From the IMG/VR virus record IMGVR_UViG_3300009506_000094, positions 1 to 39,879 of that record: a stretch of 39,879 nucleotides of DNA. One strand, written 5' to 3'. The stretch is from a virus. The notes beneath the pieces were generated by a model that saw nothing but the letters and a program-made list of their open reading frames with translations, was not told where the DNA came from and did not search any database. The translations under genes were made by a program, and so were the position numbers. Below, one piece after another: positions 30,449 to 37,086 of the stretch (its first letter is position 1; each line of letters starts with the position of its first letter).

Positions 30449-32511
30449 TTGCGGTACCTCTTTGCTCTGAAGCCGGCAGCCCCTATAGGGAATCCCTCCG
30501 CCCACTTGGGTACCCGGCACATGATCTCTCTGACTTCATCCATGGAGCCAAACGATTCCAGGACCTCCAGGATAACTTCATCGTGCACGGTCCCGACGAT
30601 GTCGTAGCCGGCCTTCTCCAGGCGGAACATGGCGCCCACCAGGAGGTCGCGGCACAGGGCCTGTACGGCGTTCTCCGCCAGCTTCCCGCCGTAGGTCTTG
30701 CAGCGCATCCAGCGGCGGGTGTACGTGTCGATGCCCAGGTAGGTCAGCTTGCCCTCGCCGTCGAGGCGCGGCTTGAAGTAGGCCAGGCGCCGCCCGGATG
30801 GTAGCCGCATGTACAGGAACTGGCCGATCTTCTTGAAGATGATCTTCTTGTTGGGGATGGCAATGGCGGTACCCGGGTTCTCGACTGCCTCGATAGCCGC
30901 GCGCTCCAGGTCGTACCATAGCTGCACGATCTTCGGGTTGGCTGCACGCCAGTCTACCTTGATCTGCTCCGCCTCTTCCTCGGAGACGTCGACGCCATAC
31001 TGCTTCGCCATCTTGGCGAACGCGCCCTTGCCGCCCTGGTACCCGAGCGCCAGCACGGCGATCTTGCCGACGAACCGGCGCATCCAGAACTTCTCCTCCA
31101 TCTCCAGGAGGTCTTCGAGCTTCGCGCCGCCGGGGTATTTGTCGGAGTAAATCTTGGCTGCGGTGTACTCGTAGATCTTGCCGTGGTCCCGGAACACGTC
31201 GAGGATGTCTTCCTGCCCGGCGAGCCAGGCGATGCCGCGCGCCTCGACAGCGGAGAAGTCCATCGCCAGGAGATCCTTGCCCTCGGCCGGGATGAGCATG
31301 CCGCGCACGCAGCTGGCGAACACCTTCATCGGATCGATGGGGTCGTACAGCATCTTGATGTAATCGAGGTCCAGCTCCTCGAAGGCGATGATCGCGATCT
31401 CCGGGTCCTTGATCACCGGGCGGAATAGGTTCTGCAGCTGCACGATCATTGAGGACCACCGGCCTGTGCCGGCACCGTGGTACAGGAACATGCCGTGCAG
31501 ACGCTGGTCCGCAGTTACGGCCTGGTTCATGCGGTCGTACTTGGCCACGGCTTTCATCGAGTGCAGGAGCCGGATGGCCAGGACCTTGCGGACCTCCGGC
31601 ATCTCCTCCATCTCCGGCAGCTTGAGCGCTTCCTTCATGACCGGGGCCTGCAGGTTCTCGATGGGGAAGCCCTGGTCTCTGATCCAGTTGGCCAGCTTCT
31701 CGGTCTGCGTGGGCTTGATGCCTCCCGTGAGCTCCCGGCACTTGTTCTCCAGGACTCTCTTGTGCATGTCGATCAGCGTCTGCACCTGGTGCACGGCGTC
31801 GATGTCGACGCGGATGCCGCGGTCGTTGATGCGCTGGTCGAGCTCGAATACTTTCTGCTCCCGCTCGCTCAGATCCGGGATGACTTCATCGATACCACGC
31901 TCTGCGCGCACGTCGTCGCAGCAGTACTTGAACATGGCGATGAATCGCTCGGGGGCATTGAGGGGAGTCCAGCGCTTGACCTTGCCGGTGCGAGGTTTGC
32001 AGCAGGCCAGCATGTCCTGCTTGCCTACCTTATCCTTGCCGTGCGTGTCGAGCGCAGTGGCCGCATTCTCCAGGGCCCGGGGTAACGAGTGCGCTGCAGC
32101 CTTGGCGGCGGTGCACACCCACTGATGAATCTCTGTGTGAGGGAAGCCGATCTTCTGGCCCGGCCTGCCGTTGAGCATGGTACGTTCGAACTGGGAGTTG
32201 TGCGCGCGGAACTGGCCGCCGCTCTCGGCGTGCTCGATCAGATCCTCGGGGCAATCTGGCTGCACGTAGATGGCGCCGGGCACGACGTCCTTCTCTTCCA
32301 TGTCCTCCAGGACAGCCTGGACGATCTCTTCGGGGAACTCATCCCACTGCCACTCCTCGGCTCCCCAGGGAATCCAGACGTTGACCGACCCGTTGCCGAA
32401 CGCATAGCAGATCACCATGATCTCGGTGCTCAGATGCTCGGCGTATTTGTAGAGGCCGGCCTTCTTCAGGTTCTCTTCTGAAAAGGATTCGATGTCAAGA
32501 TGGCAGTGCAA
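30445..32511 (-). CDS. Family A DNA polymerase with 3'-5' exonuclease domain
   Basis: This 688-aa family A (Pol I-like) polymerase has at its N-terminus a DEDD exonuclease: CHLDIESFSEENL gives the Asp6/Glu8 pair, and AHNSQFERTML gives the second block. The polymerase domain has motif A LAMDFSAVEARGIAWL (Asp about 418), motif B RRFVGKIAVLALGYQGGKGA (about 480-497), and motif C GTVHDEVILEV (HDE about 643-645). There is no 5'-3' exonuclease domain, as usual for phage replicative enzymes. AGGAGAGAAC precedes the ATG. It is the likely replicase and sits in an operon with ssDNA-binding protein, nucleases and dNTP-pool enzymes. Confidence 0.93.
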   Translation of the reverse strand: MHCHLDIESFSEENLKKAGLYKYAEHLSTEIMVICYAFGNGSVNVWIPWGAEEWQWDEFPEEIVQAVLEDMEEKDVVPGAIYVQPDCPEDLIEHAESGGQFRAHNSQFERTMLNGRPGQKIGFPHTEIHQWVCTAAKAAAHSLPRALENAATALDTHGKDKVGKQDMLACCKPRTGKVKRWTPLNAPERFIAMFKYCCDDVRAERGIDEVIPDLSEREQKVFELDQRINDRGIRVDIDAVHQVQTLIDMHKRVLENKCRELTGGIKPTQTEKLANWIRDQGFPIENLQAPVMKEALKLPEMEEMPEVRKVLAIRLLHSMKAVAKYDRMNQAVTADQRLHGMFLYHGAGTGRWSSMIVQLQNLFRPVIKDPEIAIIAFEELDLDYIKMLYDPIDPMKVFASCVRGMLIPAEGKDLLAMDFSAVEARGIAWLAGQEDILDVFRDHGKIYEYTAAKIYSDKYPGGAKLEDLLEMEEKFWMRRFVGKIAVLALGYQGGKGAFAKMAKQYGVDVSEEEAEQIKVDWRAANPKIVQLWYDLERAAIEAVENPGTAIAIPNKKIIFKKIGQFLYMRLPSGRRLAYFKPRLDGEGKLTYLGIDTYTRRWMRCKTYGGKLAENAVQALCRDLLVGAMFRLEKAGYDIVGTVHDEVILEVLESFGSMDEVREIMCRVPKWAEGFPIGAAGFRAKRYRK

Positions 32512-32531
32512 TGTTCTCTCCTGGTAATGGG

Positions 32532-32568
32532 GGCCCGATATCGCTTCGGCCTTTCATCCGCTCGGGCC
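32532..32568 (-). other. Inverted repeat in the polymerase leader
   Basis: GGCCCGA (32532-32538) and TCGGGCC (32562-32568) form a 7-bp stem around 23 bases in the 77-bp gap before the polymerase gene. No T run follows on the - strand, so it is not a terminator. It could structure the leader upstream of the ribosome-binding site. Confidence 0.3.
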
Positions 32569-32588
32569 AACACGGAGCGCGAATGCTG

Positions 32589-32858
32589 TTAGCCTCCGGC
32601 CTTCTTGACTGCCTTGTCGATGTTGCTCTTGCGGTCCTTCAGAGCCTTGCCGGCTTTGGATGCGGCGCCGCTTCCCAGCATGCCCGGAGTGGGCTTCTTG
32701 CTGCCCGATTTGGGCTTGCTGCTACTGGAGCTCGCGGTCTTCGTGTAGGCGGAGGTCTTCTTGCCGCCGCTGGCTTTGCCAGTCTTCTCGAATTCCTTGA
32801 TCTCCTCACGCTTCTTGCTGGGCTTGCCAGTGGGGGAGGGTACTTTCTTCGTAGCCAT
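32589..32858 (-). CDS. Small Lys/Ser-rich basic protein
   Basis: This 89-aa protein is extremely rich in Lys, Ser, Gly and Ala (for example KKVPSPTGKPSKKREEIKEF; SSSSKPKSGSKKPTPG; KALKDRKSNIDKAVKKAGG), almost certainly disordered and positively charged. GCGAGGTAGACATC precedes the ATG at 32858. The frame extends further upstream but crosses the terminator hairpin at 32882-32901, so the shorter form is preferred. It could coat nucleic acid, or bridge the acidic tail of the ssDNA-binding protein upstream, but no family is recognised and this is speculation from charge. Confidence 0.68.
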   Translation of the reverse strand: MATKKVPSPTGKPSKKREEIKEFEKTGKASGGKKTSAYTKTASSSSSKPKSGSKKPTPGMLGSGAASKAGKALKDRKSNIDKAVKKAGG

Positions 32859-32874
32859 GATGTCTACCTCGCTG

Positions 32875-32901
32875 TAAAAGAGGGACCCCCGGAGGGGTCC
32901 C
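32875..32901 (-). terminator. Minus-strand intrinsic terminator or attenuator
   Basis: Read on the - strand, GGGACCCC and GGGGTCCC (32882-32889 paired with 32894-32901) form an 8-bp perfect stem with a 4-base loop, followed by TCTTTT (about 32876-32881). It lies between the ssDNA-binding protein gene and the basic-protein gene. Since the polymerase is downstream in the same operon, it is probably leaky and sets a higher level of the binding protein. Confidence 0.72.
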
Positions 32902-32918
32902 AACCGTGGGCACCGGCG

Positions 32919-33518
32919 TTAATCGTCCCAACCAGCGTCGTCGTCGTCGTCGACTTCGACCTCGTCGAACTCTTCCTCGGCATCGACCGGGGCTACGCCG
33001 AACGCTTCACCGTCCTTCACGAACTGAACAGCGCGCAGGTTCGCGTTGACACGCTTACCGAACTCGTTGTCCTGGGTCCAGAGGGTGACCGTCATGTTGA
33101 CGTAGCAGCCAGAGTACAGCACGCCGTCTTCCTCGGTCAGCTCGACCTTGGGGTTGCGGTGCACAGTCTTCGGCTTGGTCTTGTTCGAGGACGACAGGTA
33201 GAACATGCCTTCATAGCCGTCGTAGTCCTTCGCCTCGCTGTTGTACTTCTTGCCACCGATGGTGACAGGGCTGCCGTCAGCGTAGCCGAATCCCAGCTTG
33301 ACACCTTTCGGGATCTTGCCGTGGAACTGCTCGTTGAGGATCGCTTCAGCGCGCTCGCAGATCTCGTCGATCTTGGCGGCGTGCTTGGCGTCGGAAGGAT
33401 CGAGGAGGATGGAGCCCTCGTAACGGGGTTCCTGACCTTCGCGGAACGCTTTGGGTTTGAAGAGACGGGCGAAAGAGAGTCGGCCGTTTTCGATGCGGAT
33501 CTTTTCACTTGTAGCCAT
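32919..33518 (-). CDS. ssDNA-binding protein, Enc34/DUF2815 type
   Basis: This 199-aa protein resembles the DUF2815 family, whose member from phage Enc34 binds single-stranded DNA with an OB-like fold. Recognisable blocks are GRLSFARLFKPKAFREGQEP, YEGSILLDPSDAKHAAKI, a central GYADGSPVTIGGKKY with YDGYEGMFYLSSSNKTKP, and VLYSGCYVNMTVTLWTQDNE. The C-terminal 25 residues are acidic (DAEEEFDEVEVDDDDDAGWD), the kind of tail used by single-strand-binding proteins to recruit polymerase and nucleases. It is preceded by GCGAGGTAATGCGAT and is the first gene after the promoter at 33572-33600, as expected for a protein needed in large amounts. Confidence 0.85.
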   Translation of the reverse strand: MATSEKIRIENGRLSFARLFKPKAFREGQEPRYEGSILLDPSDAKHAAKIDEICERAEAILNEQFHGKIPKGVKLGFGYADGSPVTIGGKKYNSEAKDYDGYEGMFYLSSSNKTKPKTVHRNPKVELTEEDGVLYSGCYVNMTVTLWTQDNEFGKRVNANLRAVQFVKDGEAFGVAPVDAEEEFDEVEVDDDDDAGWDD

Positions 33519-33557
33519 ATCGCATTACCTCGCTTTAGTTGCATTAAACACTTTACG

Positions 33558-33574
33558 CATTGAACAAATCAATG
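33558..33574 (-). promoter_or_regulatory. Candidate operator overlapping the promoter start region
   Basis: CATTGA (33558-33563) and TCAATG (33569-33574) form a perfect 6-bp inverted repeat with a 5-bp centre. It overlaps the -10 box and predicted transcription start of the ssDNA-binding-protein promoter, where a repressor would block RNA polymerase. No repressor is assigned; the HTH protein at 27763-28032 is one candidate. Confidence 0.4.
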
Positions 33575-33600
33575 GTACGTTTTGATGACATCCTTGTCAA
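33572..33600 (-). promoter_or_regulatory. Sigma70-type promoter for the ssDNA-binding protein/polymerase operon
   Basis: On the - strand a perfect TTGACA (-35, 33595-33600) is followed after exactly 17 bp by TACCAT (-10, 33572-33577, four of six matches). The -35 box contains the TGA stop codon of the upstream nuclease gene. The start site would be near 33565, about 45 bp before the ssDNA-binding-protein start codon, in a 78-bp gap that otherwise has no gene. Confidence 0.68.
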
Positions 33601-34841
33601 GTTTCGTCCAGGTCCTGGAACTCCTCGTCTGCATGGATCTCCATCGACGGGCGTTTGTCGTTGCCCGGCACCAGCTTAGGAGCGCCACGCGGCTTCTTGA
33701 TGATGGACACAATCCCTTCATCCGGGGCGCCGGCCAGGAGCGGGTGCTTCTTGCCGAGCAGTTTTTCGAGGGCCGGAATCCCTACCAGCTTCTTGGTGTA
33801 CAGCTTGTCCTGGTCGATGTCCTCCAGCTCAAGCAGCACAACTACCTCTTCCTCCGGGATTGCCAGGCACCGGTTCGACCGGCCCTCCACTAGCTTCCAG
33901 TCTCCCAGGGTGGGATGCGGAATCGTGTGGCCCTTGCCGAGCTCGGCGTAGGCCCTGGCTTCCAGGTCCGTGAAGAAGGCCTTGCCGGCGTCAATCATCG
34001 GCAGCAGCAGGCCCAGCTCTTCCAGCGTCAGATCGTTTGGATCTCGCATAACAGGTTCCTCGTCCAGGTTCTCGAACTCGCTGGAGTAGATCACGTCATG
34101 CACGTACTTCGCCCGGTGACGGCACTGCTGCCTGGCGCGGCAGAACTGGCAGTGGTCTCCGGCCACGAACACGCCGGCCCCAGGGGTCAGCGCTTCCTTG
34201 GCTTGCGGCTCGGCCACGGTGTTGGCCCACACGAGCAGGTCCTCCACCGAGATGACCCACTCATCTACGTGGTTCAGCCTCGGCTGGTGTATCGCCAACT
34301 GAAAGTCCTTGATGTCGTAGAGGTGGCCGTAGTCCTGGTAGACCCCGAGCGCGTACAGCATGAGCTGCGTGTTGTTCTCGGCCCACTTCTGCACGCCCTT
34401 GCCGTACTTCAGGTCGGTCACGTAGACACGCGGCTCGCCGAGCCTGATGTCGTCAGCGGTACCGAAACCGTTTGGCACCCAACCTGTGTAGGTGACACGC
34501 TCCTCGCAGAGCATCTCGCCAGGCAGTGCGTCCGTGTACTCCACGAATGCGTTGATGCCGTCGGCCATCTCCTGGTCGACCAGCACGATAACCTTGGTTC
34601 CATCGGCACAGTGTACTTCTACTTCCCTGCCAATGTACTCCTCGGCGTTCTTGCCTTCCTCCCGGGCCCACTCACTGACAGTGTGCGCGGCCGTTCCCTC
34701 GACTGCATATTGACTGGGCTTGTCGGGCATGCCCTTGGTGTACAGGACGGAGCCCGTGCAGACCAGCCACCGGTCGGAGGATGAAGGACCCAAGGGGGAG
34801 TGCTCCCCCTCGGGTACCGGGTAACGACGTTCGTCGGTCAC
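33597..34841 (-). CDS. RecB-like (PD-D/EXK) Fe-S nuclease, DUF2800 type
   Basis: This 414-aa protein of the DUF2800 family is a RecB/Cas4-like nuclease. The motifs in order are EGTAAHTVSEWA (His53), GFGTADDIRL (Asp130/131), YVTDLKYGKG (Asp143-x-Lys145) and QLMLYALGVY (Gln159, Tyr163). Cys28 near the N-terminus together with DHCQFCRARQQCR (Cys231, Cys234, Cys240) gives the four-cysteine pattern of an iron-sulphur cluster, as in AddB and Cas4. Expected activity is end processing of DNA during replication or recombination. The start is GTG one base after the preceding TAA. The gene adjoins the ssDNA-binding protein, a common phage recombination pair. Confidence 0.82.
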   Translation of the reverse strand: MTDERRYPVPEGEHSPLGPSSSDRWLVCTGSVLYTKGMPDKPSQYAVEGTAAHTVSEWAREEGKNAEEYIGREVEVHCADGTKVIVLVDQEMADGINAFVEYTDALPGEMLCEERVTYTGWVPNGFGTADDIRLGEPRVYVTDLKYGKGVQKWAENNTQLMLYALGVYQDYGHLYDIKDFQLAIHQPRLNHVDEWVISVEDLLVWANTVAEPQAKEALTPGAGVFVAGDHCQFCRARQQCRHRAKYVHDVIYSSEFENLDEEPVMRDPNDLTLEELGLLLPMIDAGKAFFTDLEARAYAELGKGHTIPHPTLGDWKLVEGRSNRCLAIPEEEVVVLLELEDIDQDKLYTKKLVGIPALEKLLGKKHPLLAGAPDEGIVSIIKKPRGAPKLVPGNDKRPSMEIHADEEFQDLDET

Positions 34842-34842
34842 C

Positions 34843-35232
34843 TTACTCGGCCTCCGCCTCTTTCACCAGCTCGCCGGCACGATCAATGATCGCCTGGTAC
34901 TGGTCGGTCTTCAGCTTGCTGAGGGTGGCGGCCTTGAACTCCTTCAGTAGGGCCTTCGGCGCATCGGCACCGGACGCCTTCTGCAGGCTGGTCAGCGCAG
35001 CACGCACCGCGTTCAGCGTTACGGTCGGCACCTCTTCCTTCTCTTCGGCTTCGGCTTCGGCTGCGGGCTCTTCCTTCTTGGCCTTGGAGGCCGCGGGCTT
35101 GTCCTTCGCCTTGCTGGCGGCGGGCTTGCTCGCCGGCTTCTCGGCGGCGGGTGCAGTGGCGACGGCGCCACCACCGGCGGCGATGGTTTCCAGGGCTACT
35201 GCGATACGTTCCAGGGTTGCTTCAATCGTCAT
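34843..35232 (-). CDS. Ala/Lys/Glu-rich protein with C-terminal helical domain
   Basis: This 129-aa protein is preceded by GAGAGGTAATGTC. The N-terminal 20 residues form a short helix (EATLERIAVALETIAAGG). Residues 25-70 are a low-complexity linker of Ala, Lys, Pro and Glu with repeated PAASKAK units. The C-terminal 60 residues (VTLNAVRAALTSLQKASGAD; ALLKEFKAATLSKLKTDQYQ) look like a compact helical domain of a type often found next to phage recombination proteins. No enzymatic motif is visible. It sits one base before the RecB-like nuclease start and may be its partner, an inference from position only. Confidence 0.7.
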   Translation of the reverse strand: MTIEATLERIAVALETIAAGGGAVATAPAAEKPASKPAASKAKDKPAASKAKKEEPAAEAEAEEKEEVPTVTLNAVRAALTSLQKASGADAPKALLKEFKAATLSKLKTDQYQAIIDRAGELVKEAEAE

Positions 35233-35265
35233 GACATTACCTCTCTATTGCGTTAGCGTTATGGC

Positions 35266-35661
35266 TCAAAACTTCTTGCCGTTATCGGAGCGACGGTGCT
35301 CCAGCTTGTGGTCCTCGCGCTGAGCGTTGTACTGCAGCTTCTCGAAGACCGCGCCTGCCAGGTCCAGATGCCTGGCGCCGGCGTAGTCGAATAGCCTGAT
35401 GAAAGCATCGGCCAGCTCTACCTCTTCGGCAGAGCGGTGCGGCAGCTTGTCGTCGGGCAGGTTCTTGCGGATACCTTCGAAGGCCTCGATGATCTCGCTG
35501 ACAACCAGGAGCAGGAGCTCCCCTTTGTTGCGGGTCTCATGGATATCTTCGCCGGTCTCCAGGTCATTCCACCAGCCGGCCTTCACGTTGAGCTCGTGGA
35601 TCAGCGCGGACATGTGGTTCAGCGGAGCAAAGTTGCTCGGGACTACGTGCTTCTCAATCAT
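35266..35661 (-). CDS. MazG-like nucleotide pyrophosphohydrolase
   Basis: This 131-aa protein of the all-alpha NTP pyrophosphohydrolase superfamily carries LLLVVSEIIEAFEGIRKNLP, which has the E-x-x-E metal motif (Glu56, Glu59), and EVELADAFIRLFDYAG, which supplies the second acidic pair (Glu82, Asp85). A C-terminal basic tail NAQREDHKLEHRRSDNGKKF is typical of phage members. The enzymes hydrolyse (d)NTPs to monophosphates, cleaning or shaping the nucleotide pool. The start at 35661 has GGTGG six bases upstream and follows the previous stop by one base (TAACATG). It is one of three dNTP-pool enzymes in this operon. Confidence 0.85.
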   Translation of the reverse strand: MIEKHVVPSNFAPLNHMSALIHELNVKAGWWNDLETGEDIHETRNKGELLLLVVSEIIEAFEGIRKNLPDDKLPHRSAEEVELADAFIRLFDYAGARHLDLAGAVFEKLQYNAQREDHKLEHRRSDNGKKF

Positions 35662-35662
35662 G

Positions 35663-35833
35663 TTAATCCACCAGGTAGCCATGGCCCCGAGCCCAGGTCA
35701 CGGCGAGATCCATGCCGCGCCCGTCATCTCCGACTTCGAAGAAGGGGGTGTAGATAGGGAGACCGTCGCGGGCTTTGCTTACGACCTTGTAATATTTCCC
35801 ATTCGCGGTCTTCGTCACGAGAACTTTCTTCAT
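35663..35833 (-). CDS. Short protein of unknown function (56 aa)
   Basis: This is a small gene in the space between two longer ones. The ATG at 35833 is preceded by GGAGAAGCCAACCG, and the frame runs 56 codons to TAA at 35663. The product begins MKKVLVTKTANGKYYKVVSK and ends in TWARGHGYLVD: a basic first half, a short beta-like pattern and a Gly/Asp-rich turn (GDDGRG). It is followed by one base and then the MazG-like start, so the two are coupled. No family is recognised. The ribosome-binding site and exact packing make it a convincing gene. Confidence 0.7.
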   Translation of the reverse strand: MKKVLVTKTANGKYYKVVSKARDGLPIYTPFFEVGDDGRGMDLAVTWARGHGYLVD

Positions 35834-35846
35834 CGGTTGGCTTCTC

Positions 35847-36080
35847 CTATTGCGTCGTCGACGGCGCGTCTACCGTCGGCACGACGATTATACCATGATC
35901 AATACATTCCTTGTAAAGTCTGAGGAACCCGGTGGCCATCTGGTACATGCCCCAGTCGTCCGGACTGCAGATACCGTTGGCCTCTTCCAGCTCGACTCGC
36001 TCCCGGTTGGCCTTCATCCACATGGAAAGCGTGCCGGCCTGGATGCCGAGTAGTCGTTGGTGTTCAAGATCCAGTGCCAT
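35847..36080 (-). CDS. Small protein of unknown function, possible HTH
   Basis: This 77-aa protein has GGGAGAAGAAGACG before the ATG. The segment LLGIQAGTLSMWMKANRERV could form a helix-turn-helix of the Xre type, followed by VELEEANGICSPDDWGMYQM and a C-terminal helix (LRLYKECIDHG). I do not recognise a named family. A DNA-binding role is a weak inference. The 3' part of the gene also carries a good promoter on the same strand (35887-35917). Confidence 0.68.
   Translation of the reverse strand: MALDLEHQRLLGIQAGTLSMWMKANRERVELEEANGICSPDDWGMYQMATGFLRLYKECIDHGIIVVPTVDAPSTTQ
35887..35917 (-). promoter_or_regulatory. Extended -10 promoter inside the preceding gene
   Basis: On the - strand TGGTATAAT (-10 hexamer at 35887-35892) is a perfect extended -10 element. 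TTTACA (35912-35917) lies 19 bp upstream, a long but usable spacing for an extended -10 promoter. The flanking ACTTTACAAGGA closely matches ACTTGACAAGGA at the promoter near 33600. It would transcribe the 56-aa gene, MazG-like enzyme and nuclease genes. Confidence 0.55.
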
Positions 36081-36243
36081 CGTCTTCTTCTCCCGTGTCA
36101 GGACCCACCTCGATGTATTCGATGTGGGTCGTTATCACATGAACCAGGACCACGATGCCGGTGCCGATCACGTAGTGGTCGTACCAGAGCAGCAAGATCC
36201 CGGCCGCCAGGATGAGATCCATCACTATGTGGAAGCCCCTCAT
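36064..36243 (-). CDS. Short membrane protein (59 aa)
   Basis: This short frame begins at the ATG at 36243, overlapping the upstream stop codon (ATGA), and ends in TGA at 36064 after 59 codons, overlapping the next start by 17 bp. The product has two hydrophobic stretches (FHIVMDLILAAGILLLW and VIGTGIVVLVHVITTHI) and an acidic C-terminus (DTGEEDDGTGS), so it should be a small two-helix or hairpin membrane protein. GGTGA upstream is a weak ribosome-binding site; coupling probably drives translation. No family is recognised. It is one of two membrane proteins within the nucleotide-metabolism operon. Confidence 0.68.
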   Translation of the reverse strand: MRGFHIVMDLILAAGILLLWYDHYVIGTGIVVLVHVITTHIEYIEVGPDTGEEDDGTGS

Positions 36244-36818
36244 CGCTTGGTCACCGTGTGCAGCTTGATCAGGGTAGACGCAGCTCCGGGTAACGGCCGG
36301 TCGTCGACCAGGTTCCCCGTCTCCTTCGCGTCCGCGATGATCCCCAGGCAGGCCAGGGCGTGGGCCAGGTGCGGCCGGCCGCTATCCTCGGCGCACTCCT
36401 CGCCGTCCAGGAACTGCTGGATGTGGCGCATGCAGGCGGCCAGGTAAACCCGGCAGCGCACCTTCTTCTCGCGCCAGTTGTATGGCCCGTACTTCTTCGC
36501 GCCGTCACCCATGGCCAGGGCCATGTAGATGACCGCGGCCGGCGGTACCAGGGACAGATCCGGTTTGGTGTCGCCGATCAGGTCCTTCGGATTGGTGGTG
36601 TCCTTGCCCTTGTTCATCGCTTCGAGCGCTTCCTGCAGCGTGCCTCCCTTCGGGAGGAACTGGTCGGGGAACTCGCCCTGCCCAACGATCCGGCGCGCGT
36701 GCTCGATCTCGTCCTCCCCCTTCAGGTGAATGTAGCTGCCGTTGTCATTGTCTCTCAGCAGCTCGTTGTTGTGCTGCACTCCGCTGCAGCCGCCGTCGCA
36801 TTTGCCTTCACATGCCAT
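36240..36818 (-). CDS. dATP/dGTP diphosphohydrolase-like protein (MazZ-type, formerly DUF5664)
   Basis: This 192-aa protein matches the phage family annotated as dATP/dGTP diphosphohydrolase (N-terminal domain; formerly DUF5664). It has NPKDLIGDTKPDLSLVPPAA (from residue 76), GAKKYGPYNWREKKV (106-120) and RHIQQFLDGEECAEDSGRPH (131-150), with metal-binding Glu and Asp residues, then LAHALACLGIIADA. Family members remove diphosphate from purine dNTPs; MazZ of aminoadenine phages makes dGMP for PurZ. Many phages without known Z-DNA also carry the family. The N-terminus is unusual, with Cys at 3, 7 and 11 (CEGKCDGGCSG). GGAGAAACGAC precedes the ATG, which overlaps the upstream gene by 11 bp. Confidence 0.8.
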   Translation of the reverse strand: MACEGKCDGGCSGVQHNNELLRDNDNGSYIHLKGEDEIEHARRIVGQGEFPDQFLPKGGTLQEALEAMNKGKDTTNPKDLIGDTKPDLSLVPPAAVIYMALAMGDGAKKYGPYNWREKKVRCRVYLAACMRHIQQFLDGEECAEDSGRPHLAHALACLGIIADAKETGNLVDDRPLPGAASTLIKLHTVTKR

Positions 36819-37086
36819 GTCGTTTCTCCTGTCTCAGGTAGTAAAAGATCTGGCCGAGCCACACCGTGTTGGCGGTCACTATGAATATGCCGCCGGCGAA
36901 GCTGACCCACTGGTCGAGGTGCGGGTAGTAATACAGATTCCACCAGCCCCAGGTGGTGAAGAACACCACCGTCTTCCAATCAACGCCCCGGAGCATCTTG
37001 TCCTTGTATATGCGAACGCAGTTCAGCGCGATGAACACTCCGCCAAGCAGCTCGTAGGTACCGTTGAACCCGTCCTGCCAAGTCAC
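36808..37086 (-). CDS. Small three-helix membrane protein
   Basis: This 92-aa protein starts at a GTG overlapping the preceding stop codon (GTGA). Three hydrophobic segments are visible: YELLGGVFIALNCVRIY, KTVVFFTTWGWWNLYYYP and WVSFAGGIFIVTANTVWLGQ. Trp and Tyr are abundant. The sequence FNGTYELLGGVFIALN with YYPHLDQWVSFAGG looks like a conserved phage membrane-protein family of unknown role that I have seen in other phages. It sits between the HD phosphohydrolase and the dATP/dGTP diphosphohydrolase-like gene, coupled to both. The function is not known. Confidence 0.72.
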   Translation of the reverse strand: MTWQDGFNGTYELLGGVFIALNCVRIYKDKMLRGVDWKTVVFFTTWGWWNLYYYPHLDQWVSFAGGIFIVTANTVWLGQIFYYLRQEKRHGM

